Shown piece after piece: positions 44,853-55,179 of a DNA stretch of 64,000 nucleotides. Under the pieces are notes generated by a model. That model was not told the origin of the DNA and ran no database searches. It worked only from the letters and a program-made list of their open reading frames with translations. Source of the DNA: Eubacterium_U album (GTDB lineage Bacteria > Bacillota > Clostridia > Lachnospirales > Lachnospiraceae); the NCBI RefSeq assembly GCF_025336545.1, contig NZ_JAODBU010000008.1, positions 124,001 through 188,000 of the forward strand, read 5' to 3'. The translations under genes and the position numbers were made by a program. Numbering within the stretch: position 1 is the stretch's first letter; every line of letters begins with the position of its first letter.

Positions 44853-46040
44853 ATGAACATTAGATTTTTAGCCCAATCAGAATATTTTAATGGAATTCAT
44901 TTAAAAGATGATATAATTCTTGAAAAAGAATTTGAAGATAGTAAGTTTAGCAATATTAAAAAAGTACACTATTTCGTGTATCATTTAGAAGATAATATAA
45001 GAAAAGAAATTCTTCCAAGAAGCGAAAAACTACAGGTTTTTAATATTACAGACTGTCAGTTTCAGTCAGATTATATTTATTTTACTGAATTCGATGATCA
45101 ATATGATGGAAATTACAATTTAAATATAATTAAATATAATTATATTGATGATACATATTTAAAAATAATTACTTTAAAGGATAATTTAAATCTATATCCT
45201 GATAAAAAACAAATAAAAATATATATATTAAATGAATCTAATTTAATAATACAAAGGGCAATTCCAAGAGGAAATTATAAAGATAATTATGCCGGATTTT
45301 TTGATTTTTCATCTATTTTATTTAATTTTGTAGATAATAAGCAATATAAAATCAACGATGAAAATTTAATTAACAATGGAATTGAATTTATGATTCCATA
45401 TAACGAAAATTCATGTATTATGAAAACAGGATACTCTTTATTTGATGAGAATAAGCATGATTTACTCGAAAAAGAAGAAGCAGCTGTTGAAACTTTAATG
45501 GTAATAAACATTCAGCAATTTATATCGGATTTATTACTTGAACAGACACATATGGTTATCCCGTCAATAGCCCAGGCATACTATGATACTACATTAGTAT
45601 TTGCTGAGGTTCAGAATAATTATTTGTTATATTCTACATTCGATTTTAATAAGGATGAAGAAACGATTTGCTTTTATAATCTTGAAAGCAAAGAAGAATA
45701 TACATGTATTAACAAAACAAAAACCGGAAGTTCAACAAGAGCAAATGCTATATTAATTAACGGAACACCATATGTTAAAATTGACAAAGATTCTAAAAGC
45801 CAATTTCTTAATTTAGAGACTAACGAGGTTGATGCAGTTTACAGTAATAAAGAAAAGATAGTTTTCATTAATAATAATCTCATTGCAAGTGTCAATGAGA
45901 AAAAGCCTTTATTTGGCAAAGAATATGAATATGTTGCAATTCAGAAATTCCCTTCGACAGAAGTATTGCTTGAAGAAAAAGGGTATTTTATTGGTGCAAT
46001 CGCGGCAAATAGTGATACTACATATATATTTCTAAAATAA
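44853..46040 (+). CDS. Hypothetical protein, family not recognised
   Basis: A 395-residue protein that I cannot assign. It has no signal peptide and no convincing membrane segment, so it is likely cytoplasmic. It is rich in Asn, Ile, Asp and Tyr and has many short repeated beta-strand-like stretches (for example DYIYFTEFDD, NNYLLYSTFDF, YEYVAIQKFPS), which could suggest a beta-propeller-like fold; no catalytic motif stands out. A GAGGAG site precedes the ATG. It has its own weak promoter and lies upstream of a ynzC-like gene by 20 bases. Codon use resembles its neighbours, so recent transfer is not indicated. Confidence 0.75.
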   Translation: MNIRFLAQSEYFNGIHLKDDIILEKEFEDSKFSNIKKVHYFVYHLEDNIRKEILPRSEKLQVFNITDCQFQSDYIYFTEFDDQYDGNYNLNIIKYNYIDDTYLKIITLKDNLNLYPDKKQIKIYILNESNLIIQRAIPRGNYKDNYAGFFDFSSILFNFVDNKQYKINDENLINNGIEFMIPYNENSCIMKTGYSLFDENKHDLLEKEEAAVETLMVINIQQFISDLLLEQTHMVIPSIAQAYYDTTLVFAEVQNNYLLYSTFDFNKDEETICFYNLESKEEYTCINKTKTGSSTRANAILINGTPYVKIDKDSKSQFLNLETNEVDAVYSNKEKIVFINNNLIASVNEKKPLFGKEYEYVAIQKFPSTEVLLEEKGYFIGAIAANSDTTYIFLK

Positions 46041-46059
46041 AATAAAAGGAAAAGAAAAA

Positions 46060-46266
46060 ATGGACCAGAAGAAAATAAAGAGAATAAATGAATTGGCAAG
46101 AAAATCTAAAGCAGAAGGATTAACTGACAGTGAAAAGAAAGAACAGGAACAGTTGCGTACAGAATATAGAATGGCTGTTATTGGTAATTTAAAAGGTGAA
46201 TTAAAAAATGTAAAAATTAAAAATCCTGATGGAACAATTGTGGATTTAAAACCTAAAGGACATTAA
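46060..46266 (+). CDS. DUF896 (YnzC-like) protein
   Basis: A 68-residue protein: INELARKSKAEGLTDSEKKEQ followed by LRTEYRMAVIGNLKGELKNVKI is the DUF896/UPF0291 signature. In Bacillus, YnzC is a small helical-hairpin protein co-regulated with the SOS gene yneA. Function unknown. It is 1 base upstream of the folate enzyme gene. The Lys-rich ending KPKGH is common in the family. Confidence 0.9.
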   Translation: MDQKKIKRINELARKSKAEGLTDSEKKEQEQLRTEYRMAVIGNLKGELKNVKIKNPDGTIVDLKPKGH

Positions 46267-46267
46267 A

Positions 46268-46801
46268 ATGGATTTAAACATTCTTAGAAAAGAAATAAAG
46301 CAAAAAAGATTATCTCTTGATTACCAAAAATTTGAACTTTATAATTTGGAAATCAATAATACAATAATAAATAGCAAAATTTATAATAGCAGTAAAGTTG
46401 TTTACTGCTATTGTAGTGTAAATAATGAAGTTGATATGACATTGCTTATGAGTGACTGCTTAAATAAAGGTAAAATTCTTGCACTTCCAAAAGTAATTGG
46501 AAACGACATGACATTTTATACAATTACTGATTTTAATCAGTTAAAAAAAGGCTATATGAAAATACCTGAACCTGTCACAGATAATATTGCACCTAAACCG
46601 GATATTGTTATAGTTCCGGGACTTGCATTTACTAAAGAAGGAAAGCGAATTGGATATGGCGCAGGCTTTTATGACAGATATTTAAAAAATATAGATACAT
46701 ATAAAATCGGTGTAGGGTTTAATTTCCAAATTGTGGATGAACTTAAGCAGCATGAAAATGATATCAATTTAGATACCATAATAACAAATCAGATAGTTTA
46801 G
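46268..46801 (+). CDS. 5-formyltetrahydrofolate cyclo-ligase
   Basis: A 177-residue enzyme that converts 5-formyl-THF to 5,10-methenyl-THF with ATP, recovering a stored folate. Recognised by the nucleotide/phosphate loop KRIGYGAGFYDRYL and by PDIVIVPGLAFTKEG. Short N-terminal LRKEIKQKRLSL is typical. It is 1 base after the DUF896 gene and 10 bases before miaB, so the three probably share a transcript. Confidence 0.93.
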   Translation: MDLNILRKEIKQKRLSLDYQKFELYNLEINNTIINSKIYNSSKVVYCYCSVNNEVDMTLLMSDCLNKGKILALPKVIGNDMTFYTITDFNQLKKGYMKIPEPVTDNIAPKPDIVIVPGLAFTKEGKRIGYGAGFYDRYLKNIDTYKIGVGFNFQIVDELKQHENDINLDTIITNQIV

Positions 46802-46811
46802 GAGAAATAAA

Positions 46812-48218
46812 GTGAATTTTGTAAATGAAACAGAAAAGCAGGCTTATTACATAGCTAAATGTAAAGAAATAATTTCTAATAGAGAAAAAGAATTAGGAAG
46901 AAAATTAAAGGCATGTGTAGCAACATTTGGATGTCAGATGAATTTCAAAGATTCAGAGAAACTTATAGGTATTCTTAATGAAATCGGATATGAAGAAACA
47001 GAAGATGAACATGCTGATTTAGTACTTTATAATACATGTACTGTACGTGAAAATGCTAATTTAAAAATATACGGAAGATTAGGATATTTATCAAAATTAA
47101 AAAAAGAAAACAGCAATATGATTATAGGTTTATGCGGATGCATGATGCAGGAAGAACATGTTGTTGAAAAAATCAAAAAGAGTTATAAATTTGTTGACTT
47201 AATCTTTGGTACACATAACATTTTTAAGTTAGCAGAATTATTATATGAAAGACTTTCAGGTCAAAAATCTGTAATTGATATATGGCAGGGTACAACAGAA
47301 ATAGTAGAAGATTTACCTAGTGAAAGAAAATACAGTTTTAAATCCGGAGTTAATATAATGTATGGATGTAACAATTTTTGTAGTTACTGTATTGTACCAT
47401 ATGTTAGAGGAAGGGAAAGAAGCAGAAAACCTGAAGATATAATTAATGAAATCAAGAAATTAGTTAGTGAAGGTGTAGTTGAAATAATGTTGTTAGGTCA
47501 AAATGTTAATTCATATGGTAAGACATTAGAAAATCCAATGACATTTGCACAGCTTTTACAGGAAATTGAAAAAATAGACGGTCTAAAGAGAGTTAGATTT
47601 ATGACGAGTCATCCAAAGGATTTGTCTGATGAATTAATTGATGTAATGGCTCATTCTAAAAAAATTTGCAAGCAGATGCATTTGCCATTACAGTCAGGAA
47701 GCGACCGTTTATTAAAAATAATGAACAGGCATTATGACAAACAGCATTATCTTGAAATCGTAGATAAATTAAGAAAAGCAATTCCTGATATTGGAATTTC
47801 AACAGATATCATTGTTGGTTTTCCCGGTGAGACAGAAGAAGATTTTAATGAAACACTAGATGTTGTTAAGAAAGTTCAATATGACAGTGCATTTACATTT
47901 ATTTATTCAAAGCGTTCGGGAACACCTGCTGCAGAAATGGAAAATCAGGTTCCACAGGATGTAGTTAAAGATAGATTTGACAGACTTTTAAAAGTTGTAA
48001 ATGAAATATCATCAAAGAAAACTGCCAAATATGAAGGAACAACACAATTAGTTATGGCAGAAGAAGTAAACAGCCATGACCCTGAATTAATTACAGGACG
48101 ATTAAGCAACAACACGGTAGTTCATTTTAAGGGAACTAAGGATTTAATTGGTCAGGAATTAAAAGTTAAATTACTAAAAGCCAAAGGATTTTATTATTTT
48201 GGAGAAATAGAGGCATAA
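46812..48218 (+). CDS. miaB: tRNA-2-methylthio-N6-dimethylallyladenosine synthase MiaB
   Basis: A 468-residue radical SAM methylthiotransferase acting on i6A37 in tRNA. The N-terminal UPF0004 domain has cysteines in FGCQMNFKDSE, NTCTVREN and GLCGCM for one cluster. The radical SAM cluster is C186-x3-C190-x2-C193 (MYGCNNFCSYCIVPYVRGRE), and a C-terminal TRAM domain follows. It starts with GTG at 46812 after GGAG. MiaA, which makes its substrate, is encoded 6 kb downstream beyond mutS and mutL. Confidence 0.97.
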   Translation: MNFVNETEKQAYYIAKCKEIISNREKELGRKLKACVATFGCQMNFKDSEKLIGILNEIGYEETEDEHADLVLYNTCTVRENANLKIYGRLGYLSKLKKENSNMIIGLCGCMMQEEHVVEKIKKSYKFVDLIFGTHNIFKLAELLYERLSGQKSVIDIWQGTTEIVEDLPSERKYSFKSGVNIMYGCNNFCSYCIVPYVRGRERSRKPEDIINEIKKLVSEGVVEIMLLGQNVNSYGKTLENPMTFAQLLQEIEKIDGLKRVRFMTSHPKDLSDELIDVMAHSKKICKQMHLPLQSGSDRLLKIMNRHYDKQHYLEIVDKLRKAIPDIGISTDIIVGFPGETEEDFNETLDVVKKVQYDSAFTFIYSKRSGTPAAEMENQVPQDVVKDRFDRLLKVVNEISSKKTAKYEGTTQLVMAEEVNSHDPELITGRLSNNTVVHFKGTKDLIGQELKVKLLKAKGFYYFGEIEA

Positions 48219-48219
48219 T

Positions 48220-50862
48220 ATGAGTATTACACCAATGATGCAACAATACTTAGAAACTAAAAAACAATATAAGGATTGCATTATTTTTTACCGTTTAGGT
48301 GACTTTTATGAAATGTTTTTTGAAGATGCTATTACAGCATCAAAAGAACTTGAAATCACTTTAACAGGAAAAAACTGCGGCTTAGAAGAAAGGGCGCCAA
48401 TGTGTGGTGTCCCTTATCACGCTGTAGATTCTTATTTAAACAAACTTGTAACAAAAGGATATAAGGTTGCGATTGTTGAGCAGGTCGAGGATCCTGCAAC
48501 AGCAAAAGGAATTGTAAAAAGAGAAGTTGTCCGAATTGTTACTCCCGGAACAAATCTAAACACATCTGCATTAGATGAAACTAAAAATAATTATTTAATG
48601 TCTATTGTATGTGTGGAAAATTGTTTTGGAATAGCTATTGTAGATATTACAACAGGAGATTTTTTTGTCACTGAAGTTGAAAACAACAGGGCATTACTTG
48701 ATGAAATCTATAAATTCATGCCAAGTGAAATAATATGCAATGATGCATTTTTACTTACAGGAATTGATATTGACGATTTAAAAAACAGATTAAATATCAC
48801 ATTATTCCAGTTAGAATCATGGTATTTTGATGATGATATGTGTAAAAAAGCATTAACTGATCATTTCAAGGTTTATGATTTATCAGCATTAGGAATTGAT
48901 AATTATGATGTTGGGACAAATGCTGCCGGTGCTCTAATGCAGTATTTAACAGAAACGCAAAAAAACTCACTATCTCATTTAACTCAGATAATTCCTTATT
49001 CAACGAATAAATTTATGATATTAGATACTTCTACCAGAAGAAATTTGGAGTTATGTGAAACATTACGTGAAAAACAAAAACGAGGATCTCTTTTATGGGT
49101 ACTCGATAAGACAAAAACGGCTATGGGTGCAAGAATGCTAAGAAGCTATATAGAACAGCCGTTAATTGATAAAGAATCTATTATAAAAAGACAAAAAGCA
49201 ATCGAGGAATTAAATAAATCTTTAATTACAAGGGATGAATTAAGAGAATATCTTTCTCCAATATACGATTTAGAAAGACTTATAAGTAAAGTAGCATATA
49301 AATCAGCTAATCCAAGAGATTTAATAGCTTTGCTTAATTCTTTAAAAATGTTGCCACATATAAAAACGGTAATACAGGATTTTAAGAGTCCTCTTTTTAA
49401 AGAAATTACAGAAGAATTAGATGTTTTAGATGATATTACTTCATTGATAGATAATTCAATAAACGAAGATCCACCAATTAATATCAAAGAGGGGGGAATT
49501 ATTAAAGAAGGATATAATGAAGAGGTTGACAGATTACGAAAAGCTAAAACAGAAGGAAAAACATGGCTTGCAGAACTTGAGACTAAAGAAAAAGAAAAGA
49601 CAGGTATTAAAGGACTTAAAATAAAATACAATAAAGTATTTGGATATTATCTTGATGTTACAAATTCATATAAGGATTTAGTCCCGGATTATTATGTGAG
49701 AAAACAAACATTGACCAATTCAGAACGATACACAACTGATGAATTAAAACAATTAGAAGATGTAATATTAGGTGCAGAAGATAAATTATTTTCATTAGAA
49801 TATAATATATTTAGTGAAATAAGAGATGAGATATCATCGCAGGTTGTTAGAATACAGACTACTGCAAAAGCATTAGCAAAAATTGATGTATTTGCTTCAT
49901 TAGCATATGTTGCTGAACATAATAATTATGTTAAACCTAACATAAATGAAAAAGGTATTATAGATATTAAAAACGGCCGACATCCTGTCGTTGAAAAAAT
50001 GATGCCTGACAGTATGTTTGTAACTAATGATACATATTTAGACATGAATAATAATCGTGTATCAATTATTACAGGCCCAAACATGGCCGGCAAATCAACA
50101 TATATGAGACAGACAGCACTTATTACTCTTATGGCTCAGATTGGCTCATTTGTTCCGGCAACGAGTGCAAATATAGGCGTGTGCGACAAAATATTTACAA
50201 GAGTAGGGGCATCTGACGATTTAGCAAGCGGTCAAAGTACTTTTATGGTTGAAATGACAGAAGTTGCTAATATCCTTAGAAATGCAACACCAAAAAGCTT
50301 GTTGATTCTTGATGAAATAGGCCGAGGAACAAGTACTTTTGATGGATTAAGTATTGCATGGGCGGTAGTTGAACATATATGTGATATAAAATTACTTGGT
50401 GCAAAAACATTATTCGCAACTCATTATCATGAATTAACTGAACTTGAAGGAACTATGAAAGGTGTAAATAACTATTGCATCAGCGTAAAAGAGCAGGGCG
50501 ATAATATTGTATTTTTACGTAAAATTGTTAAGGGCGGAGCAGATAAAAGTTATGGTATACAGGTTGCCAAATTAGCCGGTGTTCCTGATAGTGTTATAAA
50601 TAGAGCAAAAGAACTTGTTGCTGAATTATCAAATGCAGATATAACAGCTAAAGCAAAGGAAATTGCCGCAAATATGACTCCCGGAAATTCCATAAAAGGA
50701 GTAAATGATAATGTTGAACTACATCAGATGTCTTTGTTTGATACAGTAAAAGAAGATGATATTATCACTGAAATTGAAGAACTTGATTTAGGAACTATGA
50801 CACCAATAGATGCTTTAAATCATTTGTATAAAATACAGAACAAATTAAGGAATAGATGGTAA
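48220..50862 (+). CDS. mutS: DNA mismatch repair protein MutS
   Basis: An 880-residue MutS. The N-terminal mismatch-binding part has the phenylalanine-containing FYRLGDFYEMFFEDA motif. The ATPase Walker A GPNMAGKST is at 619-627 and Walker B LLILDEIGRGTSTFDG follows; the C-terminal HTH is present. Length is normal for MutS I. It lies 1 base after miaB and abuts mutL exactly, so mutSL are co-expressed. Confidence 0.98.
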   Translation: MSITPMMQQYLETKKQYKDCIIFYRLGDFYEMFFEDAITASKELEITLTGKNCGLEERAPMCGVPYHAVDSYLNKLVTKGYKVAIVEQVEDPATAKGIVKREVVRIVTPGTNLNTSALDETKNNYLMSIVCVENCFGIAIVDITTGDFFVTEVENNRALLDEIYKFMPSEIICNDAFLLTGIDIDDLKNRLNITLFQLESWYFDDDMCKKALTDHFKVYDLSALGIDNYDVGTNAAGALMQYLTETQKNSLSHLTQIIPYSTNKFMILDTSTRRNLELCETLREKQKRGSLLWVLDKTKTAMGARMLRSYIEQPLIDKESIIKRQKAIEELNKSLITRDELREYLSPIYDLERLISKVAYKSANPRDLIALLNSLKMLPHIKTVIQDFKSPLFKEITEELDVLDDITSLIDNSINEDPPINIKEGGIIKEGYNEEVDRLRKAKTEGKTWLAELETKEKEKTGIKGLKIKYNKVFGYYLDVTNSYKDLVPDYYVRKQTLTNSERYTTDELKQLEDVILGAEDKLFSLEYNIFSEIRDEISSQVVRIQTTAKALAKIDVFASLAYVAEHNNYVKPNINEKGIIDIKNGRHPVVEKMMPDSMFVTNDTYLDMNNNRVSIITGPNMAGKSTYMRQTALITLMAQIGSFVPATSANIGVCDKIFTRVGASDDLASGQSTFMVEMTEVANILRNATPKSLLILDEIGRGTSTFDGLSIAWAVVEHICDIKLLGAKTLFATHYHELTELEGTMKGVNNYCISVKEQGDNIVFLRKIVKGGADKSYGIQVAKLAGVPDSVINRAKELVAELSNADITAKAKEIAANMTPGNSIKGVNDNVELHQMSLFDTVKEDDIITEIEELDLGTMTPIDALNHLYKIQNKLRNRW

Positions 50863-52953
50863 ATGAGCAATATTAAATTATTAGATCAAAATACAATTAA
50901 TCAAATAGCTGCCGGAGAAGTAATTGACAGGCCGGCATCGATTGTAAAAGAGCTTATGGAAAATTCAATTGATGCGGGTGCTGATAAAATTAGTGTTGAA
51001 ATTAAAGATGGTGGCACTAAACTTATAAGAATTACAGACAACGGATGTGGTATTGATAGAGATGATATTAAAACTGCATTTTTGAGACATGCTACAAGTA
51101 AAATTAAATCTGTCGAAGATTTAATGGTCGTTTCTTCTCTTGGTTTTAGAGGTGAAGCCCTTTCAAGTATCGCAGCTGTATGTCAGGTAGAGTTAATTAC
51201 AAAAACACAAGATTCATTTGTTGGATGTAAATATACTATAGAAGGAGGAAAGGAAAAAGGACTCGAAGAAATAGGTGCTCCTGATGGAACAACATTTCTT
51301 GTAAGAAATATTTTTTTCAATACTCCTGCAAGAAGAAAATTTTTAAAAACTCCTCAGACTGAAGCCGGATATATTTCAGAAATTGTTGAAAGGATAGCAC
51401 TTTCGCATCCTGAAATAGCCATTAATTTCATAAATAATGGACAACCTAAGTTACATACTCCGGGAAACGGTAATTTGAAAGATGTAATTTATAATATATA
51501 TGGTAGAGAAATAACTAATAATTTAATAGAAATAAATGAAGAATGTGAATTTGCACATCTTAAAGGTTTCATCGGAAAGCCATTAATTTCTAAAGGAAAC
51601 CGAACATTTGAGAATTATTTTGTAAATGGAAGATATATTAAAAGTACTATTTTAACAAAAGCGATAGAAGAGGCGTTTGCACCTGTTATGATGCAACATA
51701 AATATCCTTTTACAGTCTTGCATTTGAAAATTAATTCAGACCTTTTAGATGTAAACGTTCATCCGTCTAAAATGGAACTTAGATTTAGAAATGGAAAAGA
51801 TTTATATCCATGGATTGTGGAAGTTTTATCTGAAGCAATTATTGAGAAGCCGAAGATTCCACAGGTTAAACTTACAGAAGAAAAAGAGGATATTCCTGTT
51901 GCAATAAAGGTGCCTGAGCCATTTGAAACAAAAAGAACAGATGAGATTGAAAGAAAACATGACATTGAATCTGATGTGAATAAATCAGATAATTTTATTT
52001 CAGAGGAAGTAAATTACAACAAACAATCCGATATAAAACAATCAGATAGTAATTTTAAATCAGATATTACTAATAATAGCGATAATATAAATGATGTAAA
52101 CTATAATATTGAAAATAATACTAATGTTATAGTTGAGAATAAAGATTTCCTAAAAAATAATCATAATAACAAAGAAATATCAGTAACTATTAGGAACAAA
52201 GAGTCAAATCAAATAACTAAGGAAGATATATCTTTAGATAATACATCTAATATGGAAAACGCATTAATTCCAGAAGAAAAAGCCGTAAATGTTAAAACCA
52301 GATTTGATGTTCCAAAAACTTCAAAAGATATGACAATGAATCTTTTTGAAGATAACTTTTTGACAGATACAGCAAGAAAAAAACATAAAATAATAGGGCA
52401 GGTATTTGATACATACTGGATTGTTGAGTACGAAGATAAAATGTACATCATTGACCAACATGCGGCTCATGAAAAAGTTATGTTTGAAAAAATTATGGCT
52501 GGTTTAAAAAATAAAGAAATTAACACTCAAATGGTTAATCCTCCTATAATTTTAAATCTAAGCATGCTTGAAGCACAACTTTTAGAAAAATTTATAGATA
52601 ATTTCAGAGAAATAGGTTATGAAATAGAGGAATTTGGTGGTCAGGATTTTGCAGTAAGAGGTATCCCGGCTGATTTATATACATTAGATGCAAGAGAGGT
52701 ATTGATGAACCTTATTGATAATTTGTCAGAACAGACAACAAAATTAAATTCTGAACTATTAACAGAAAAAATTGCGTCAATGTCATGTAAAGCAGCAGTT
52801 AAGGGAAATAACAAATTAAGTTATGCAGAAATGGATTCTTTAATTGACCAATTGTTAAAACTTGAAAATCCATTCAACTGTCCTCATGGAAGACCAACAA
52901 TCATTTCATTATCAAAATACGAACTTGAAAAGAAGTTTAAACGAATAATTTAG
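50863..52953 (+). CDS. mutL: DNA mismatch repair endonuclease MutL
   Basis: A 696-residue MutL. The N-terminal GHKL ATPase has ENSIDAGA, DNGCGI and GFRGEALSSI. A disordered Asn/Ser/Asp-rich linker spans about residues 345-500. The C-terminal domain has the endonuclease motif DQHAAHEKVMFE (from D531) and CPHGRPT at 673-679, so this is the nicking type of MutL that works without MutH. It abuts mutS with no spacer. Confidence 0.97.
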   Translation: MSNIKLLDQNTINQIAAGEVIDRPASIVKELMENSIDAGADKISVEIKDGGTKLIRITDNGCGIDRDDIKTAFLRHATSKIKSVEDLMVVSSLGFRGEALSSIAAVCQVELITKTQDSFVGCKYTIEGGKEKGLEEIGAPDGTTFLVRNIFFNTPARRKFLKTPQTEAGYISEIVERIALSHPEIAINFINNGQPKLHTPGNGNLKDVIYNIYGREITNNLIEINEECEFAHLKGFIGKPLISKGNRTFENYFVNGRYIKSTILTKAIEEAFAPVMMQHKYPFTVLHLKINSDLLDVNVHPSKMELRFRNGKDLYPWIVEVLSEAIIEKPKIPQVKLTEEKEDIPVAIKVPEPFETKRTDEIERKHDIESDVNKSDNFISEEVNYNKQSDIKQSDSNFKSDITNNSDNINDVNYNIENNTNVIVENKDFLKNNHNNKEISVTIRNKESNQITKEDISLDNTSNMENALIPEEKAVNVKTRFDVPKTSKDMTMNLFEDNFLTDTARKKHKIIGQVFDTYWIVEYEDKMYIIDQHAAHEKVMFEKIMAGLKNKEINTQMVNPPIILNLSMLEAQLLEKFIDNFREIGYEIEEFGGQDFAVRGIPADLYTLDAREVLMNLIDNLSEQTTKLNSELLTEKIASMSCKAAVKGNNKLSYAEMDSLIDQLLKLENPFNCPHGRPTIISLSKYELEKKFKRII

Positions 52954-52961
52954 GAGTATAT

Positions 52962-53909
52962 ATGAAACCGTTAGTTGTTATAACAGGACCTACAGCAGTA
53001 GGTAAAACAGAATTATCCATAAAAATTGCAAAAGCAATTGACGGAGAGATAATCAGTGCTGATTCCATTCAGGTTTATAAACATATGGATATTGGTTCTG
53101 CCAAAATAACAAAAGAAGAAATGCAGGGAATAAAGCATTATCTTGTTGATGAATTTGAACCGGATGAAGAATTTAACGTTCATGTATTTAAAGAAAAAAC
53201 GTTAGAATACATGGACAAAATATATGAAGCAGGAAAAATTCCAATTATCGTAGGCGGTACCGGATTTTATATTCAGTCTGTATTATATGATATTCAGTTT
53301 AATGATGAAGAAATAGACAGTGCTTATAGAAAAGAACTTGAAAATATAGCAAAAGAAAAAGGAAATGATTATTTACATAATATGTTAAAAGAAGTAGATG
53401 AAGAATCTGCATTAAATATACATAAGAACAATTTAAAGCGTGTAATAAGAGCATTAGAATTTTATAAAAATACAGGTGAAAAAATTTCAACTCATAATGA
53501 AGAACAATCTCAAAATATTTCTCCTTATAATTTTGTTTATTTTGTGTTAAATGATAAAAGAGAACTTTTATATGAAAGAATAAATAAAAGAGTTGATATT
53601 ATGTTTGATAAAGGCCTTGTAAATGAGGTCAAAAACCTTTTGAATATGGGATATACAAAAGATTTGGTTTCCATGAACGGTATAGGATACAAGGAAGTTG
53701 TTGATTATATTAATGGTAAATATTCTTTAGATGAAACTAAAGAAATAATAAAAAGAGAAACCAGACATTTTGCAAAACGACAGCTTACATGGTTTAGAAG
53801 GGAAAAAGATGTGACCATGGTCAACTATTTTGATTATGATAGTATCGATGATACTTTGAAATATATGATTAATACACTAAGGGAAAAGGATATAATTAAA
53901 AATGATTAA
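52962..53909 (+). CDS. miaA: tRNA dimethylallyltransferase MiaA
   Basis: A 315-residue enzyme adding the isopentenyl group to A37 of tRNAs that read UNN codons, the substrate for MiaB. The P-loop GPTAVGKTELS is at the N-terminus; SADSIQVYKHMDIGSAK and IIVGGTGFYIQ follow. It is 8 bases after mutL, and its last 8 bases overlap the next gene. No hfq gene follows, unlike the common miaA-hfq order. Confidence 0.97.
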   Translation: MKPLVVITGPTAVGKTELSIKIAKAIDGEIISADSIQVYKHMDIGSAKITKEEMQGIKHYLVDEFEPDEEFNVHVFKEKTLEYMDKIYEAGKIPIIVGGTGFYIQSVLYDIQFNDEEIDSAYRKELENIAKEKGNDYLHNMLKEVDEESALNIHKNNLKRVIRALEFYKNTGEKISTHNEEQSQNISPYNFVYFVLNDKRELLYERINKRVDIMFDKGLVNEVKNLLNMGYTKDLVSMNGIGYKEVVDYINGKYSLDETKEIIKRETRHFAKRQLTWFRREKDVTMVNYFDYDSIDDTLKYMINTLREKDIIKND

Positions 53910-55179
53910 GGAAATGTATAAAAATCTGGGAATAGATGAAAATGTATATAATTTTACAAAAAATATTGAAAATGAATTAAAAGATAGATTTGCAAAAATA
54001 GATGAAGTAGCTGAATATAATCAATTAAAAGTTATGAAAGCATTTCAGAAGAATCAGGTTTCCGAAGCGCATCTTGGCGTATCTACAGGTTATGGATATA
54101 ATGACATAGGCAGAGATACTTTAGAAAAAGTATATGCTGATGTATTTGGTACAGAAGATGCACTTGTCCGCCCACAGATTACATGCGGAACTCATGCATT
54201 AGGGATCGCATTATCAGCAAATTTACGACCGGGCGACAAAATACTTTATATTTCTGGTAAGCCTTATGATACACTTGAAGAGGTAATCGGAATTAGAGAA
54301 TCAAAAGGATCTCTTGCAGAATATGGAATTAAATATGGACAGGTAGATTTACTTCCTAATGGTGATTTTGATTTTGATGGCATAAAAAAGGCAATAACTT
54401 CTGATGTTAAGATGGTTGGAATCCAAAGATCAAAAGGATATGAGACAAGACCTACTATTTCTGTTGAAAAAACAGGTCAGGTAATTAATTTTGTAAAAGA
54501 AATAAATAAAGATATCATTGTAATGGTAGATAATTGCTATGGTGAATTCGTAGATATAGTTGAGCCATCAAACGTAGGTGCTGACATGGTTGTAGGTTCT
54601 TTGATTAAAAATCTTGGTGGTGGATTAGCTCCTATTGGAGGATATATATGTGGAACCAAAGAATGTGTTGAAAATTGTGCATATAGACTTACAACTCCGG
54701 GACTTGGAAAAGAAGTTGGTGCAAGCCTTGATGTAATTCATACATTTTATCAGGGATTATTTATGGCACCAACAGTTGTTGCTTCTGCATTAAAGGGTGC
54801 AATTTTTGCAGCAAATGTATTTGAAAGATTAGGATTTAATGTAATTCCTAATTCGACAGAAGAACGATACGATATCATTCAGGCTGTTACATTTGGCTCT
54901 CCTGAAGGAGTAATCGCTTTTTGTAAAGGAATTCAGGCAGCAGCTCCGATTGACAGCTATGTTACACCTGAACCATGGGATATGCCGGGCTATGATTCAC
55001 AGGTAATTATGGCAGCAGGTGCATTTGTATCCGGTTCATCTATTGAACTTAGTGCTGATGCTCCAATTAAACCTCCATATGCTGTTTATTTTCAGGGTGG
55101 TCTTACATGGCAACATGCCAAATTTGGAATATTAAAGGCTTTGCAGCAGTTAGTAAATGAAAATATCGTCACAATATAA
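53902..55179 (+). CDS. Methionine gamma-lyase family PLP protein (YnbB, 'aluminum resistance' family)
   Basis: A 425-residue fold-type-I PLP protein of the family annotated 'aluminum resistance protein' or YnbB. RPQITCGTHALGIAL and MVDNCYGEFVD form the cofactor pocket; the predicted PLP lysine is K236 in SLIKNLGGGLAPIGGYI. Related to Cys/Met metabolism lyases, but the in vivo substrate is unproven. The ATG at 53902 overlaps miaA by 8 bases; the ATG at 53914 is an alternative. Followed by a 228-base AT-rich gap. Confidence 0.9.
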   Translation: MIKEMYKNLGIDENVYNFTKNIENELKDRFAKIDEVAEYNQLKVMKAFQKNQVSEAHLGVSTGYGYNDIGRDTLEKVYADVFGTEDALVRPQITCGTHALGIALSANLRPGDKILYISGKPYDTLEEVIGIRESKGSLAEYGIKYGQVDLLPNGDFDFDGIKKAITSDVKMVGIQRSKGYETRPTISVEKTGQVINFVKEINKDIIVMVDNCYGEFVDIVEPSNVGADMVVGSLIKNLGGGLAPIGGYICGTKECVENCAYRLTTPGLGKEVGASLDVIHTFYQGLFMAPTVVASALKGAIFAANVFERLGFNVIPNSTEERYDIIQAVTFGSPEGVIAFCKGIQAAAPIDSYVTPEPWDMPGYDSQVIMAAGAFVSGSSIELSADAPIKPPYAVYFQGGLTWQHAKFGILKALQQLVNENIVTI

